From positions 62,001-126,000 of the forward strand of contig NZ_JAJNOD010000003.1 in the NCBI RefSeq assembly GCF_021044885.1: a stretch of 64,000 bases of DNA, in the 5' to 3' direction. Positions 23,986-33,400 of this stretch are shown here, in pieces. The notes under the pieces were generated by a model that made no database searches, had not been told where the DNA came from, and saw only the letters and a program-made list of their open reading frames with translations. Source of the DNA: Microbacterium nymphoidis (GTDB taxonomy: Bacteria; Actinomycetota; Actinomycetes; Actinomycetales; Microbacteriaceae). Every line of letters starts with the position of its first letter. Within the stretch, counting starts at the first letter, position 1. Both the position numbers and the translations under genes were made by a program.

Positions 23986-25245
23986 ATGCGGCGTCCCCAG
24001 CACCCGACACGCAGCCCACACTCCGATGAGCCGGTGGATCCGGCCGAAGGGTCACGCGCCGCGGCGCGGTCGGAAGCGGCGAGGAGGCGGATGTATCGTC
24101 GCCGGCGCATGGCCGTGGCGTTCGCAGTGGTCGCCGTGCTCGTGATCGCGGCGGGAGGGATCTATGTCGCGACCCTGTTCGCGCGGGTCTCGGACAATAT
24201 CGCAGCGAACAGCGTGGAGCGCCCGGAGGGTGGGACCGTCGAGCTACCGGACTGGAAGGGGCCAGTCAACCTGCTCATCATGGGCTCCGACACCCGTGCC
24301 GGTCTCACCAGTGGCACGTACGGCGACGATGACGTCGAGGGGTCGCGATCGGACACGCTCATGCTGCTGCACGTGAACGCCGCGCACACCGATGCCACCC
24401 TGGTGAGCATCCCCCGGGACACGATGACCGCGCGTCCGGACTGCACGTATCCGGACGGGTCGACGTCCCCGGCCGAGGACGTGGCGCAGATCAACGGCGC
24501 GTTCGATGTGAGTCCGTTCTGCACCCTGGACACGGTGCGTGAGATGACCGGCATCGACGTCGACCACTTCGTCGTGGTCAACTTCGACGGTTTCATCGAC
24601 ATCACCAACGCGGTGGGCGGTGTGGATGTGTGTCTGGCCGAACCGGTGTCGGATCCCGATTCGGGACTGTTCCTCGACGCCGGCCCGCACACGGTGCAGG
24701 GCACGGAGGCACTCGCGTTCGTCCGCACTCGCTACGGCATCGGCGACGGGTCCGATCTCGGCCGCATCCACACGCAGCAGACCTACCTGTCGGCGCTCGC
24801 ACGCAAGGTGAAGAGTGCGGGGACGCTGGCGAACCCGGTTGCCCTGTTCAGCCTCGCCGACGCCGCGACGCGCTCCGTGCAGGTCGATTCCGCGCTGAGC
24901 GACACGGGCACGCTGGTCGGGCTCGCCAGCACGCTGGCCACCGTGGACCTCGGCAATATGACGCTTCTGCAGATGCCCGCCGAGGACTACCCGTATGACA
25001 CCAACCGCGTGCAGCCGTCGTTCGAGGCGGAGACCCTGTGGGCCGCCCTGCGCGCGGACCAGCCCGTGCGTCTCGGTGGCTCGGATGCCGCCCCGGCGAG
25101 CGACGAGCAGCAGGATGCGCCCGAGGGCGGCGACACGTCCGCGGCACCGGACGAAGGCAGCGCACCCCCCGAGGACACCGCCGTCACCCTCGGGCCGGAC
25201 GTGCGCGGTCAGACCGCGGACAAGACCACCTGCGCCGGCGGCTGA
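23986..25245 (+). CDS. LytR-CpsA-Psr (LCP) family cell-wall ligase
   Basis: A 419-residue LCP protein with a basic cytoplasmic tail, one membrane helix at about 42-64 and an extracellular LCP domain at about 85-250. Motifs include NLLIMGSDTRAG, SDTLMLLHVN, VSIPRDTM and the RTRYGIGDGSDLGRIHTQQ segment that binds the prenyl-pyrophosphate substrate. LCP enzymes attach secondary polymers such as teichoic or teichuronic acids and arabinogalactan to peptidoglycan. The C-terminus is a Pro/Glu/Asp-rich low-complexity tail ending in TTCAGG. The ATG at 23986 follows GCAGGAAAC; an ATG five codons upstream is less likely. The 226-base gap before it shows no gene. Confidence 0.9.
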   Translation: MRRPQHPTRSPHSDEPVDPAEGSRAAARSEAARRRMYRRRRMAVAFAVVAVLVIAAGGIYVATLFARVSDNIAANSVERPEGGTVELPDWKGPVNLLIMGSDTRAGLTSGTYGDDDVEGSRSDTLMLLHVNAAHTDATLVSIPRDTMTARPDCTYPDGSTSPAEDVAQINGAFDVSPFCTLDTVREMTGIDVDHFVVVNFDGFIDITNAVGGVDVCLAEPVSDPDSGLFLDAGPHTVQGTEALAFVRTRYGIGDGSDLGRIHTQQTYLSALARKVKSAGTLANPVALFSLADAATRSVQVDSALSDTGTLVGLASTLATVDLGNMTLLQMPAEDYPYDTNRVQPSFEAETLWAALRADQPVRLGGSDAAPASDEQQDAPEGGDTSAAPDEGSAPPEDTAVTLGPDVRGQTADKTTCAGG

Positions 25246-25256
25246 CACCCGCGCGC

Positions 25257-25296
25257 CGTCGAGAGGGCACCGTGATTGCACGGTGCCCTCTCGACG
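25257..25296. terminator. Bidirectional terminator-like hairpin
   Basis: An 18-bp perfect stem (arms 25257-25274 and 25279-25296) with the loop ATTG lies between the converging LCP gene and the mmpL gene at the end of the carotenoid operon. Confidence 0.88.
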
Positions 25297-25311
25297 TTCT
25301 CGCCGATGTCG

Positions 25312-27501
25312 TCAGCGGGAGGCGTCCTCGTGCTGTCGCGCCAGCCGGGACGGCCACCAGATCACGCGACCGAGATCGTACGTGAGGGCGGGAACCAGAA
25401 GGGAGCGAACCACGAAGGTGTCCAGGAGCACGCCGAAGGCGACGATGAAGGCGAGTTGCACGAGGAACAGGATCGGAATGACGGACAGAGCTGCGAACGT
25501 GGCGGCCAGAACGAGTCCCGCCGAGGTGATCACGCCTCCCGTGATGGCCAGCCCGCGCATCGCTCCGTCGCGCGTTCCGTGCTTCAGCGACTCCTCGCGT
25601 ACGCGGGTCATCAGGAAGATGTTGTAGTCGATACCGAGGGCCACGAGGAACACGAAGCCGTACAGCGGCACCGCGGGATCGGCTCCGGGGAACTGGAAGA
25701 TCCCATTGAACACCAGCGCGGACACGCCGAGCGCCGTGCCGAAGGAGAGCACCGTCGTCACGATGAGCAGCACGGGAGCTAGCACCGACCGCAACAGCAG
25801 CATGAGGATGAGCATGATCACGACCAGGATCAGCGGGATGATCAGGTTGCGATCGTGGATCGAGGCGTCGTTCGTATCGATGGCGGTGGCGGTGACGCCA
25901 CCCACGAGCGCGCCTCGCCCATCGAGCTGGGCGCGCAGGTCCCGCACCGTGGCGGCTGCCGCATCGGAGTCCGCGGCATCGGTGAGCGTGGCCTGCAGCA
26001 GGACGTCGCCGTCCACGACGGTGGGGGATGGGGCCGGAGTACCGGGTGCTCCGACCGGCTGAATGCCGTCCGTGGTGACCGGGGCCGAACCGCTGGGGGA
26101 GTTCTTCGCCGTCACGCTCACCGACTCCACGCCATCGCTGGCGAGCAGCACATCGGCGACCTCCTGCAGCGAGCCCTCCGCCGCCACGACGTAGGCCGGA
26201 CTTCCGGAGCCACCGGGGAAGTGCTCGCCCAGGGCAACCTGACCGTCACGCGCCTGCGACGTTCCGATGACGAGGTCGGACTGGGGAACGCCCGAGGCGT
26301 TCAGCTGTGTGACACCGACGGTTCCCGCCAGGAGCACCACGGTCGTCAGTACCCAGATCACACGGGGCCGGCGGCGGATGAGCTGAGCCAGCTTCGCCCA
26401 CACTCCACGCGAGGGCATGCCGTCTTCGGCGGCCACGATCTCGGGCTCGAACTTCGGGCGGCGCGGCCAGAAGGCAGCGCGGCCGAAGAGCAGCAGGAGG
26501 GCGGGTAGCAGCGTGAGCGCCGCGAGCATCGCGAACACGATGCCGATCGAGGCCACCGGTCCCAGTGTGCTGTTGGACTTCAGGTCGCTGAGCAGGAGGC
26601 AGAGAAGGCCGGCGATGACGGTACCGCCGGATGCGACGATCGGCTCGAACGATCCCTTCCATGCGGTCATCACCGCTGCGCCCTTGTCATGGGTGACACG
26701 CAGTTCCTCACGGAAACGCGAGACGAACAGCAGCGAGTAGTCGGTTGCGGCGCCGATGACGAGGATGAACAGGATGCCCTGCGTCTGCCCGCTGAGCAGC
26801 AGCACGCCTGCCTTCGCCAGCCACCAGACGGTCAGCAGAGCGACGCATAGGGCGAACAGGCTGGTGGAGAGCACGACGACCGGCAGGAGGAGAGAGCGGT
26901 ACACGAGCACCAGGATGACGAGCACCGCCAGCAGCGCCACGCCCAGCAGCAGGCCGTCGATCCCGGCGAAGCCGGCAACGAGGTCAGCGCTGAATCCGGC
27001 GGGACCCGTGATGTAGACGGTCACGCCGTCGGGCGTGGCCTCGCGTAGCTGTGCACCCAGCGCGTCCACGGTGTCCCCGAGGTCGGCGCCGCTGGAGATC
27101 GGGATGAACGCCTGCATCGCACGGCCATCCTCGGAGGGCAGGGCCGGTGATACGTCGGTGGAGACACCATCGGTATCAGGGGCGGAGGCGACGGCGTCCG
27201 TGATGGCGGCCCTCTGGTCAGCCGAGAGCTCGGCATCGCCGACGAAGACCGCGATGGCCGGAATTGCCTCGCTGTCGTTGAAGTCGCCGAGCAGCGCCTG
27301 TACCTCGGTGGCCTCGGCCGAGGCCGGAAGATACGTGGTCTGATCGTTGGAGGAGACCTCGCTCACCTTTCCGAACAGCGGCCCCCCGAGGCCTGCAGCG
27401 ACGAGCCACGCGAGGATGATCGCTGCGGGGAGGAGGACGCGCAGCCAGGAGCGGCGGCGCCTGTCCGGTGCGCGATGAGCGGCGGGTGCGGGTGCGGACA
27501 T
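25312..27501 (-). CDS. MMPL/RND family membrane transporter
   Basis: A 729-residue MMPL protein with two similar halves, each one membrane helix, a large extracellular loop and then five or more helices. The TDYSLLFVSRFREEL and IDYNIFLMTRVREE stretches mark the proton-relay helices of the two halves. MMPL proteins export lipids or other hydrophobic compounds. Corynebacterium glutamicum has an mmpL gene inside its carotenoid operon; here it is the last gene, 46 bases after crtEb. A role in moving carotenoid or in envelope traffic is possible but unproven. The ATG at 27501 follows AGAAAGG; the frame extends further only through non-coding sequence. Confidence 0.9.
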   Translation of the reverse strand: MSAPAPAAHRAPDRRRRSWLRVLLPAAIILAWLVAAGLGGPLFGKVSEVSSNDQTTYLPASAEATEVQALLGDFNDSEAIPAIAVFVGDAELSADQRAAITDAVASAPDTDGVSTDVSPALPSEDGRAMQAFIPISSGADLGDTVDALGAQLREATPDGVTVYITGPAGFSADLVAGFAGIDGLLLGVALLAVLVILVLVYRSLLLPVVVLSTSLFALCVALLTVWWLAKAGVLLLSGQTQGILFILVIGAATDYSLLFVSRFREELRVTHDKGAAVMTAWKGSFEPIVASGGTVIAGLLCLLLSDLKSNSTLGPVASIGIVFAMLAALTLLPALLLLFGRAAFWPRRPKFEPEIVAAEDGMPSRGVWAKLAQLIRRRPRVIWVLTTVVLLAGTVGVTQLNASGVPQSDLVIGTSQARDGQVALGEHFPGGSGSPAYVVAAEGSLQEVADVLLASDGVESVSVTAKNSPSGSAPVTTDGIQPVGAPGTPAPSPTVVDGDVLLQATLTDAADSDAAAATVRDLRAQLDGRGALVGGVTATAIDTNDASIHDRNLIIPLILVVIMLILMLLLRSVLAPVLLIVTTVLSFGTALGVSALVFNGIFQFPGADPAVPLYGFVFLVALGIDYNIFLMTRVREESLKHGTRDGAMRGLAITGGVITSAGLVLAATFAALSVIPILFLVQLAFIVAFGVLLDTFVVRSLLVPALTYDLGRVIWWPSRLARQHEDASR

Positions 27502-27547
27502 GGTGACCTTTCTCGGGCGGTCGGTGAGGCGATGGGTGGCGCCGGAT

Positions 27548-28420
27548 TCAGCGCAGCCAGACGCCGATGAGGAGCAGAGTGGCGAGGAAGCCCGCCAGGA
27601 AGTTGAGGGCGATGAACCGGCGCCAGGAGCGGTTCGTCGCGGGGGAGGTCTCATCCGTGACGTTCCACCAGGGGAGGGCGTTGACGATGTAGGGCGCGGC
27701 CAGGATCGCGGCGAGCGGGCCGGGCCAGGGAGTGAAGATCATGAGGAGCCCCGCCAGCAGCCACAGCAGGATGGCGAAACGCACCGTCGCCCGAGCTCCG
27801 ATCACCGTTGCGACGGACCCGATACCGGCGGCCCGATCGGGAACCACGTCCTGCACCGCGCCGAACGCATGCGCCGCCATCCCCCAGAGGAAGAACGCGC
27901 ACAGCGTGATGGCGATCCCGGCCGTGACGTCGGCGTGGGCGAGGGAGAACCCCACAATGGCCGGGCTCACGAAATGCGTGCTCGAGGTGATCGAGTCCAG
28001 GAAGGGGCGTTCCTTGAACCGCAACCCGGGCGCGGAGTATGCGATCACCGCGAAGACGCTCACGGCGAGCCACAGCCAGGACATCGGCGTGCCCACGATG
28101 ACCAGGAAGACCAGGAACGGCGCATTGGACACGGCCGCGGTCCACAGGACGCCGCGGTGCAGACGTGGCGGGAGTAGGGCGCCCTCGATGCCGCCCTTGC
28201 GGGGATTGGCGAGGTCGGACGCGTAGTCGAAGACGTCGTTGATGCCGTACATCGCCACGTTGTAGGGGATCAGGAAGTAGAGCGTTCCGACCACGAAGAT
28301 CACGTCGATCTCGCGTGTGGTGAGCAGGTACGCCGCAGCGAACGGGAACGCGGTGTTGATCCAGCTGACGGGGCGCGATGCCAGGAGAGTCTGGCTCAGT
28401 ATGCCGGGTGTGCGGGTCAT
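27548..28420 (-). CDS. crtEb: Lycopene elongase, UbiA-type prenyltransferase
   Basis: A 290-residue UbiA prenyltransferase with about eight membrane helices. The first Asp-rich motif is NDVFDYASDLANPRKGG and the second is QDVVPDRAAG. CrtEb adds dimethylallyl units to both ends of lycopene (C40) to give flavuxanthin (C50). Its place right after the heterodimeric cyclase genes is the standard crtYe-crtYf-crtEb order of C50 producers. It overlaps crtYf by four bases. The neighbouring order makes a menaquinone-type UbiA role unlikely. Confidence 0.88.
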   Translation of the reverse strand: MTRTPGILSQTLLASRPVSWINTAFPFAAAYLLTTREIDVIFVVGTLYFLIPYNVAMYGINDVFDYASDLANPRKGGIEGALLPPRLHRGVLWTAAVSNAPFLVFLVIVGTPMSWLWLAVSVFAVIAYSAPGLRFKERPFLDSITSSTHFVSPAIVGFSLAHADVTAGIAITLCAFFLWGMAAHAFGAVQDVVPDRAAGIGSVATVIGARATVRFAILLWLLAGLLMIFTPWPGPLAAILAAPYIVNALPWWNVTDETSPATNRSWRRFIALNFLAGFLATLLLIGVWLR

Positions 28421-28761
28421 CGGCTCTCTCCTGAGCCGTCCGGACCGGTGAGCTCGGTGCGGTGTCCGCGCGAGGTCAGCAGCCCCCACAGCGCGGGAAG
28501 CAGAATCGCCCCCGCGAGGGGATAGGCGAAGTCCTCGATCGGGGCGAGCCCGATGGTGATCCCGAGGAGCTGGGACGGGTCGTAGTGGAAGAAGCTCGCC
28601 GCGATCATGACGGAGTCGAACACGGCGGTGAGCGCGGCCAGCACGACGATCGTCGTGATCAGGGCGAGTGGCGTGAGGCTGCGGCGGGCTGCCACGCGCA
28701 GCACGACGGCTACGACGACGGCCGCCAGCAGGAACAGCCCGGCCAGCGTGGCGTAGCTCAT
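28417..28761 (-). CDS. crtYf: C50 carotenoid cyclase subunit
   Basis: A 114-residue membrane protein with three helices, one half of the heterodimeric lycopene-cyclase-domain enzyme. The conserved PIEDFAYPLAG motif near residue 78 is visible; the tail is hydrophilic. With CrtYe it cyclises the ends of the C50 chain. Whether epsilon rings (decaprenoxanthin), gamma rings (sarcinaxanthin) or beta rings form cannot be read from the sequence. The ATG at 28761 overlaps the end of crtYe by four bases; the longer frame to 29208 is antisense to nothing useful and lies over crtYe. Confidence 0.82.
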   Translation of the reverse strand: MSYATLAGLFLLAAVVVAVVLRVAARRSLTPLALITTIVVLAALTAVFDSVMIAASFFHYDPSQLLGITIGLAPIEDFAYPLAGAILLPALWGLLTSRGHRTELTGPDGSGESR

Positions 28762-29114
28762 CGAGTCCGCTCCCTCGGCCCCGGAGCCGGTCGTCCGCTC
28801 CTGCGCGCACGGATCAGCCGCACGGCGCCGGTGTAGACGATCATGGTGCACACCACGAGGAAGATCAGGAAGACGGGCTCCTCGAGCGGCAGCTGCGGAG
28901 CCAGCACGATTCCGGATGCGAAGCCGCTGTCCCCGCGCAGAAAGATCCCCGACGCGATGCCGGCGATGTCCCAGAGCAGGAAGAACAGGGTTCCGGTGAC
29001 CGTGACGATCGTCGCGGCGAACGCGTCGTGCCAGAAGAAGAGCCGGAACCGACGGTCGATGAGCAGCATGCAGCCCAGGGAGACCAACAGTGCGATGAGA
29101 TAGAGCAGGCCCAT
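28758..29114 (-). CDS. crtYe: C50 carotenoid cyclase subunit
   Basis: A 118-residue membrane protein with three helices and the lycopene-cyclase-domain motif PLEEPVFLIFLV near residue 77. It forms the other half of the heterodimeric C50 cyclase. Its ATG shares one base with the crtI stop (TGATG), and its 3' end overlaps crtYf, so the three genes are translationally linked. The two cyclase genes are similar in length and layout and probably arose by duplication. Confidence 0.82.
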   Translation of the reverse strand: MGLLYLIALLVSLGCMLLIDRRFRLFFWHDAFAATIVTVTGTLFFLLWDIAGIASGIFLRGDSGFASGIVLAPQLPLEEPVFLIFLVVCTMIVYTGAVRLIRARRSGRPAPGPRERTR

Positions 29115-30727
29115 CACCGCACCGCCTCCGCGACGCTCGCGGGAGCAGGCGTCGGAAGCGGGCCGCCGGAGTGGTCGCCACGGATGCGCTTGAGCACGAT
29201 CTCCGCACTGATGAGGCACATCGGCACGCCCACCCCCGGGGCTACCGTGCCACCGGCGTAGTACAGGCCCTCGACGCGTCGCGACGCGTTCTGCGCGCGG
29301 AACATCGCGCTCTGGGAGAGGATGTGCGCGGGGCCGAGCATGCCGCCGCGCCACGAGTGGAAGTCGTCGGCGAAGTCAGCGGGCCCCGTCGTCTCCCGCA
29401 CGACGATGCGCTCGCGCAGGTCGGGGACATCAGCCCACCGGGCGATCAGATCGATAGCCCTGTCGGCTGCCGCCTCGATCTGCGGGTCACCGGTGCCGTC
29501 GGGGCCGCCGCGCCCCAGCCGCACATCGGCCGGAACCGGCACGAGCACGAAGAGGTTCTCATGTTCTGGCGGCGCGACCTCCGGATCGGTGGCGGACGGA
29601 CGGCACACATAGAGCGATGCCGGATCCGGCATCGCACCGTGCTGGCCGAACACGGCGTCGAAGTTGGCGTCCCAGTCCTCCGTGAAGAACAACGAGTGGT
29701 GCGGAAGCTGTGGGAGCTCACCCCGAACGCCGAGCATCACCAGCACCGCGCCCGGTCCGCTCGTACGCCGGCGCCACCAGCGCTCCGGGTACGTGCGAAG
29801 GGCCTCGGGCAGCAGACGCGTCTCCGTGTGGTGCAGGTCGGCCGCGGATACGACGATGTCGGAATCCAGCTCATGGCGGATGCCGGCATCGTCCACCCAT
29901 CGCACGCCGGTGACCTGCGCCCGGCGGGCGGTGGGGCTCGCGCTCGCGGTGGTGAGGATCTGCTCCACGGACGCACCGGTGACGATCCGCGCGCCCGCCG
30001 ACTCGGCGAGCGCCGCGATCCTGGTCACCAGGTTCGCGAATCCTCCTTGCGGGTAGCGCACGCCCTCATCCAGATCGAGAGCGCTCATCAGGTGATACAT
30101 CGCCGGGGCCCGTCGCGGGTCGGTGCCGAGGAACACGGCGGGGTAGCCGAGGATCTGCCGCAGTGCGGGGTCGCGGAAGCGGCGCGCCGCGAACCGGTCG
30201 AGCCGGTTCAGCAGAAGACTCGCGAGCCGGGGGAGCGCCCGAAGGATCTCCGGGCGCAGCAGCGAGCGCACCGAGGTGAACGGGTTGTAGAGGAAGTGCT
30301 TCACCGCCATGTCGTTCGCGTGCCGGGCCGAGGCGAGGTACTCCTCCAGGCGTGCGGCGGAGCCGGGCTCGAGACCGTCGAACAGCGCGGCGATGCCTGC
30401 GCTGTCGGCGGGGACGGTGATCTCCTCTGCCCGGGCACCGGGAGATGACGGCTCACGGAACACCCGATAGGCCGGGCGGAGACGCTCCAGGTCGAGCTCG
30501 TGTGCGGTGGAGGTTCCCATCAGCTCGAAGAAGTGGTCGAAGACGCCCGGCATCAGATACCACGAGGGCCCGGTGTCGAAACGGAATCCGTCTCGTTCGC
30601 GAGAGCCCGCGCGTCCGCCGACCACATCGTTCTTCTCCAACACGGTGACGTCGTGGCCGTCGCGGGCGAGCAGGCCGGCGGCGGCGAGCCCGGCGACTCC
30701 CGCTCCGATGATCGTGATCCGGCTCAT
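29114..30727 (-). CDS. crtI: Phytoene desaturase
   Basis: A 537-residue FAD-dependent CrtI-type desaturase that converts phytoene to lycopene in four steps. The dinucleotide motif [20 protein letters not shown] opens the protein, and the C-terminal [21 protein letters not shown] is the CrtI signature. The length suits four-step bacterial enzymes (490-550 residues). It follows crtB after 52 bases, the only sizeable gap inside the biosynthetic operon, and has a GAAGGAGT box before its ATG. Confidence 0.93.
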   Translation of the reverse strand: MSRITIIGAGVAGLAAAGLLARDGHDVTVLEKNDVVGGRAGSRERDGFRFDTGPSWYLMPGVFDHFFELMGTSTAHELDLERLRPAYRVFREPSSPGARAEEITVPADSAGIAALFDGLEPGSAARLEEYLASARHANDMAVKHFLYNPFTSVRSLLRPEILRALPRLASLLLNRLDRFAARRFRDPALRQILGYPAVFLGTDPRRAPAMYHLMSALDLDEGVRYPQGGFANLVTRIAALAESAGARIVTGASVEQILTTASASPTARRAQVTGVRWVDDAGIRHELDSDIVVSAADLHHTETRLLPEALRTYPERWWRRRTSGPGAVLVMLGVRGELPQLPHHSLFFTEDWDANFDAVFGQHGAMPDPASLYVCRPSATDPEVAPPEHENLFVLVPVPADVRLGRGGPDGTGDPQIEAAADRAIDLIARWADVPDLRERIVVRETTGPADFADDFHSWRGGMLGPAHILSQSAMFRAQNASRRVEGLYYAGGTVAPGVGVPMCLISAEIVLKRIRGDHSGGPLPTPAPASVAEAVR

Positions 30728-30779
30728 CGCGCGACTCCTTCGTGTGCGCTCAGGGGAAGTGTGGCGTGTTCGGCGCCGT

Positions 30780-31697
30780 TCATGCTCGCTCCAGAGTGGT
30801 GGTGATCAGTGCGCGGACGGCGATGGCCACCTTCTGCGCGTCGGGAACGCGGACACGCTCCCGGTAGAGCACCTCGACCGGGGTGCGGGCGACGCGATCA
30901 GTGAGCGCAGCGAACAGGCCGTGCGCGCTGCGGACCGCCGCCCGGGCGTCGCGGGGCAGGAGCGGGATGCTCTGGGCGGCGTCGTCGAGCTGCCCGCGGA
31001 TGGTGCGTACCCACGCGTCGCGCTGCGCTCGTGTGAGGCGTCCGTCACCGGAGAGGTAGCCGCGGCGTAGGCGATCGGTGTCGTCGGCGAGATCCCGCAG
31101 AAAGTTGACGTTCTGGAACGCGGCGCCGAGTTGCTTGGCTCCGTGCAGCAGCGCGGCCTCGTCAGCGGATGAGACAGGGGTGTCTTGCAGGAAGATGCGC
31201 AGGCACATGAGCCCCACCACCTCGGCCGAGCCGTAGACGTAGCGGGCATGGGAGTCGGCGTCGTGCGTGCGCACCTGGGCCGGATGCGTACCGGCCGTGC
31301 CGAGGTCGTCCTGCATCGATGCGAAGAACGGCTCGGTGAGTTCGGTGCCGATTCCGCTCGCACGCGCGGTTCGCGCGAACGCGTGCAGCACGATGTTGCT
31401 GCTGTAGCCGCTGCGCATCGCACGATGGGTCTGCTCGGCGTATTCAGCGAGGGCGGCATGCTGGTCGGCCGGCGTGAGTCCTGCCTGCGCCGCGACTCCA
31501 TCGACGATCTCATCGGCGATGCGCACCATGGCGTACACGTTCCGCACGTGCTGGCGATGCCGACGGCCGAGCAGACGCGAAGCCAGCCCGAAGGAGGTGG
31601 AGTAGCTGCGGATCACGCCGGATGCGGCGCTCTCGGCGGTCATCGTGAACCGCTCCAGCGCTGAGTTTTCAGCCGGAGGCGTGCGCGTCTGGCTCAT
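30780..31697 (-). CDS. crtB: Phytoene synthase
   Basis: A 305-residue squalene/phytoene synthase that joins two geranylgeranyl diphosphates to phytoene. The first Asp-rich motif is in [10 protein letters not shown] and the second in [18 protein letters not shown]. It starts with [14 protein letters not shown], also conserved in the family, after a short tail. The ATG overlaps the crtE stop by four bases. Confidence 0.93.
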   Translation of the reverse strand: MSQTRTPPAENSALERFTMTAESAASGVIRSYSTSFGLASRLLGRRHRQHVRNVYAMVRIADEIVDGVAAQAGLTPADQHAALAEYAEQTHRAMRSGYSSNIVLHAFARTARASGIGTELTEPFFASMQDDLGTAGTHPAQVRTHDADSHARYVYGSAEVVGLMCLRIFLQDTPVSSADEAALLHGAKQLGAAFQNVNFLRDLADDTDRLRRGYLSGDGRLTRAQRDAWVRTIRGQLDDAAQSIPLLPRDARAAVRSAHGLFAALTDRVARTPVEVLYRERVRVPDAQKVAIAVRALITTTLERA

Positions 31698-32782
31698 GAT
31701 TCCCGCCCTTCCAGGAGGTCCAGGACCGCCAGGAGCACCTGCTGCGCCGCGGGCGGGAGCAGACCGGCGCTGTCGACCCCGCTGATGAGGCTCCGGGCCG
31801 CGAAGGCGTGCTCATTGATGAGGTTGACCACGAACGTGCGAGCACCGCAGTCCTCCAGCAGCGCCCGGATCTGGACGGCATCCTTCTCGCCGAGATCGGG
31901 GCGCCCCAGTCGCGGCTCGATCCCGCGCCAGGCGCTGGTCATCCGCGCATAGGCGATGAGAGCCGTCCGCTTGCCCTCGCGCAGGTCCGAGTAGGGGTCT
32001 TTGCCGTGGCGGGCGGCGTCGCCGAACACGGACAGCAGGTCGTCCTGCAGCTGGAAGGCGAGGCCCAGGTGTCGCGCGATGAGGGCCAGATGCGTCTCTG
32101 TGGCAGGGGGGCGTCCGGCGAGAATCGCGGCCAGCCGGAGAGGCAGCTCGAACGTGTAGGTCGCGGTCTTGTCCGCCGACATCGCGAGAATCGTGGTGAG
32201 ATCCGCCGGCACGACCTGATCGCTGAGGGCGACGTCCGTCAGCTCCCCGGCGACGGTCTCCGTCACGGTGTGATCGAGCAGGCTCAGCGCGCGCAGTCGC
32301 TGCCGGTGGGGGAGCTCCGCGCGGGCGAAGCTCTGGTGAACCCCCGACAGAAGCAGGTCGCCGAGCAGGATCGCGCCGCTCTGACCCCAGTGCAGCGCCT
32401 CGCGGGGTGACAGTTGCGGGCGCGGATGCCCGTCACGCAGCGAGGCGATGAGATTGGGGCGGCTGCGGCGCTGCACGTCAGCGTCGATCACGTCATCGTG
32501 CAGGAGGAACGAATAGTGCAGCGTCTCCACCGCCGCGGCGAGGTCGAGCACCGTCGTGGCGTCCGCGACCTCGGCCGTGTCATCGGTGAGGGCCTCATGC
32601 AAGGCGAGCAGGAGTCGCGGGCGCAGCAGCTTGCCGCCGAGGACGTGGCGTGCGGCCGTTCGCCAGAGCGCGCTGAACTCGGCGCCGTACCGCTGCGCGG
32701 CGGCGGTGCGCGCGGCGAACTGCTCGCTCAGACGGGACTCGATGCGTGCCCGCAGGTCCTCGTCGACGCTCAGGAGGGTCAT
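31694..32782 (-). CDS. crtE: Geranylgeranyl diphosphate synthase
   Basis: A 362-residue trans-prenyltransferase that builds C20 diphosphate from IPP and DMAPP. The first Asp-rich motif is LHDDVIDAD and the second is FQLQDDLLSVFGD. GGKLLRPRLLLALHE is the conserved substrate-binding part. The ATG at 32782 overlaps the idi stop as ATGA; the frame extends further upstream only through idi. In the same operon as crtB it supplies GGPP to the pathway, and GGPP is the reported ligand of CrtR in C. glutamicum. Confidence 0.92.
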   Translation of the reverse strand: MTLLSVDEDLRARIESRLSEQFAARTAAAQRYGAEFSALWRTAARHVLGGKLLRPRLLLALHEALTDDTAEVADATTVLDLAAAVETLHYSFLLHDDVIDADVQRRSRPNLIASLRDGHPRPQLSPREALHWGQSGAILLGDLLLSGVHQSFARAELPHRQRLRALSLLDHTVTETVAGELTDVALSDQVVPADLTTILAMSADKTATYTFELPLRLAAILAGRPPATETHLALIARHLGLAFQLQDDLLSVFGDAARHGKDPYSDLREGKRTALIAYARMTSAWRGIEPRLGRPDLGEKDAVQIRALLEDCGARTFVVNLINEHAFAARSLISGVDSAGLLPPAAQQVLLAVLDLLEGRES

Positions 32783-33306
32783 GGCAGGAACCCGTTCGCT
32801 TGCACCAGGAGGGGGAGTTGCTCGCGCAGCCACGGGCTGAAGGCGAACGGGGCCGAACGGACGGCGTGTGCGGCGTCCTCGACGCTGATCCAGGCGTGCT
32901 CCGCCACCTCGGCGGGCTCGGGGCGAAGCGCCGCGTCGATACGTCCGACGTAGACGGGACAGATCTCGTTCTCGACGATCCCGCTCGCGTCCACGGCACG
33001 GTAGCGGTAGCCGGGGAGTACCACCCGCAGGGAAGCGACGCGCGTGCCGAGCTCTTGCGCTGCTCGCCGCTGGATGGCGTCCTCCGCAGCCTCGCCGGGT
33101 GCGGGGTGGCCGCAGAAGCTGTTCGTCCAGACCCCCGGCCACGTGCGCTTGGACAGGGCCCGGCGCGTCACGAGCAGGCGACCGTGGTCGTCGACCAGAT
33201 AGCAGGAGAAGGCGAGGTGCAACGGAGTGTCGGTGGTGTGCACGTCGTCCTTGGGGGCCGAGCCGAGCTCGGCGCCGTCCTCGTCGAGCAGGGTCACGAG
33301 TTCCAT
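32779..33306 (-). CDS. idi: Isopentenyl-diphosphate delta-isomerase, type I
   Basis: A 175-residue NUDIX-fold isomerase that interconverts IPP and DMAPP. Visible are the HLAFSCYLVDD start of the domain, NSFCGHPAPGE with the catalytic Cys, and ENEICPVY with the catalytic Glu. A GGAG box eight bases upstream supports the ATG at 33306 over one ten codons earlier. As first gene of the operon it lies next to the promoter and raises the DMAPP needed by both CrtE and CrtEb. Confidence 0.92.
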   Translation of the reverse strand: MELVTLLDEDGAELGSAPKDDVHTTDTPLHLAFSCYLVDDHGRLLVTRRALSKRTWPGVWTNSFCGHPAPGEAAEDAIQRRAAQELGTRVASLRVVLPGYRYRAVDASGIVENEICPVYVGRIDAALRPEPAEVAEHAWISVEDAAHAVRSAPFAFSPWLREQLPLLVQANGFLP

Positions 33307-33400
33307 CGAATCTCCATCCTGGCTGTCATTCAACAAAGCATATTGCTAGCCATGGAAGAAATAAAGACGGCGTGAAACATCTGGGGTGTAGCATGTGGGG
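33307..33400. promoter_or_regulatory. Divergent control region of the carotenoid operon
   Basis: This short AT-rich gap separates idi (-) from the MarR gene (+). It contains AGCATATTGCT (33337-33347), two 4-base arms around TAT, next to GCTAGC. On the plus strand TAGCAT (33389-33394) ends six bases before the ATG at 33401. By analogy with crtR of C. glutamicum the MarR protein would bind here, but the symmetry is weak. Confidence 0.45.
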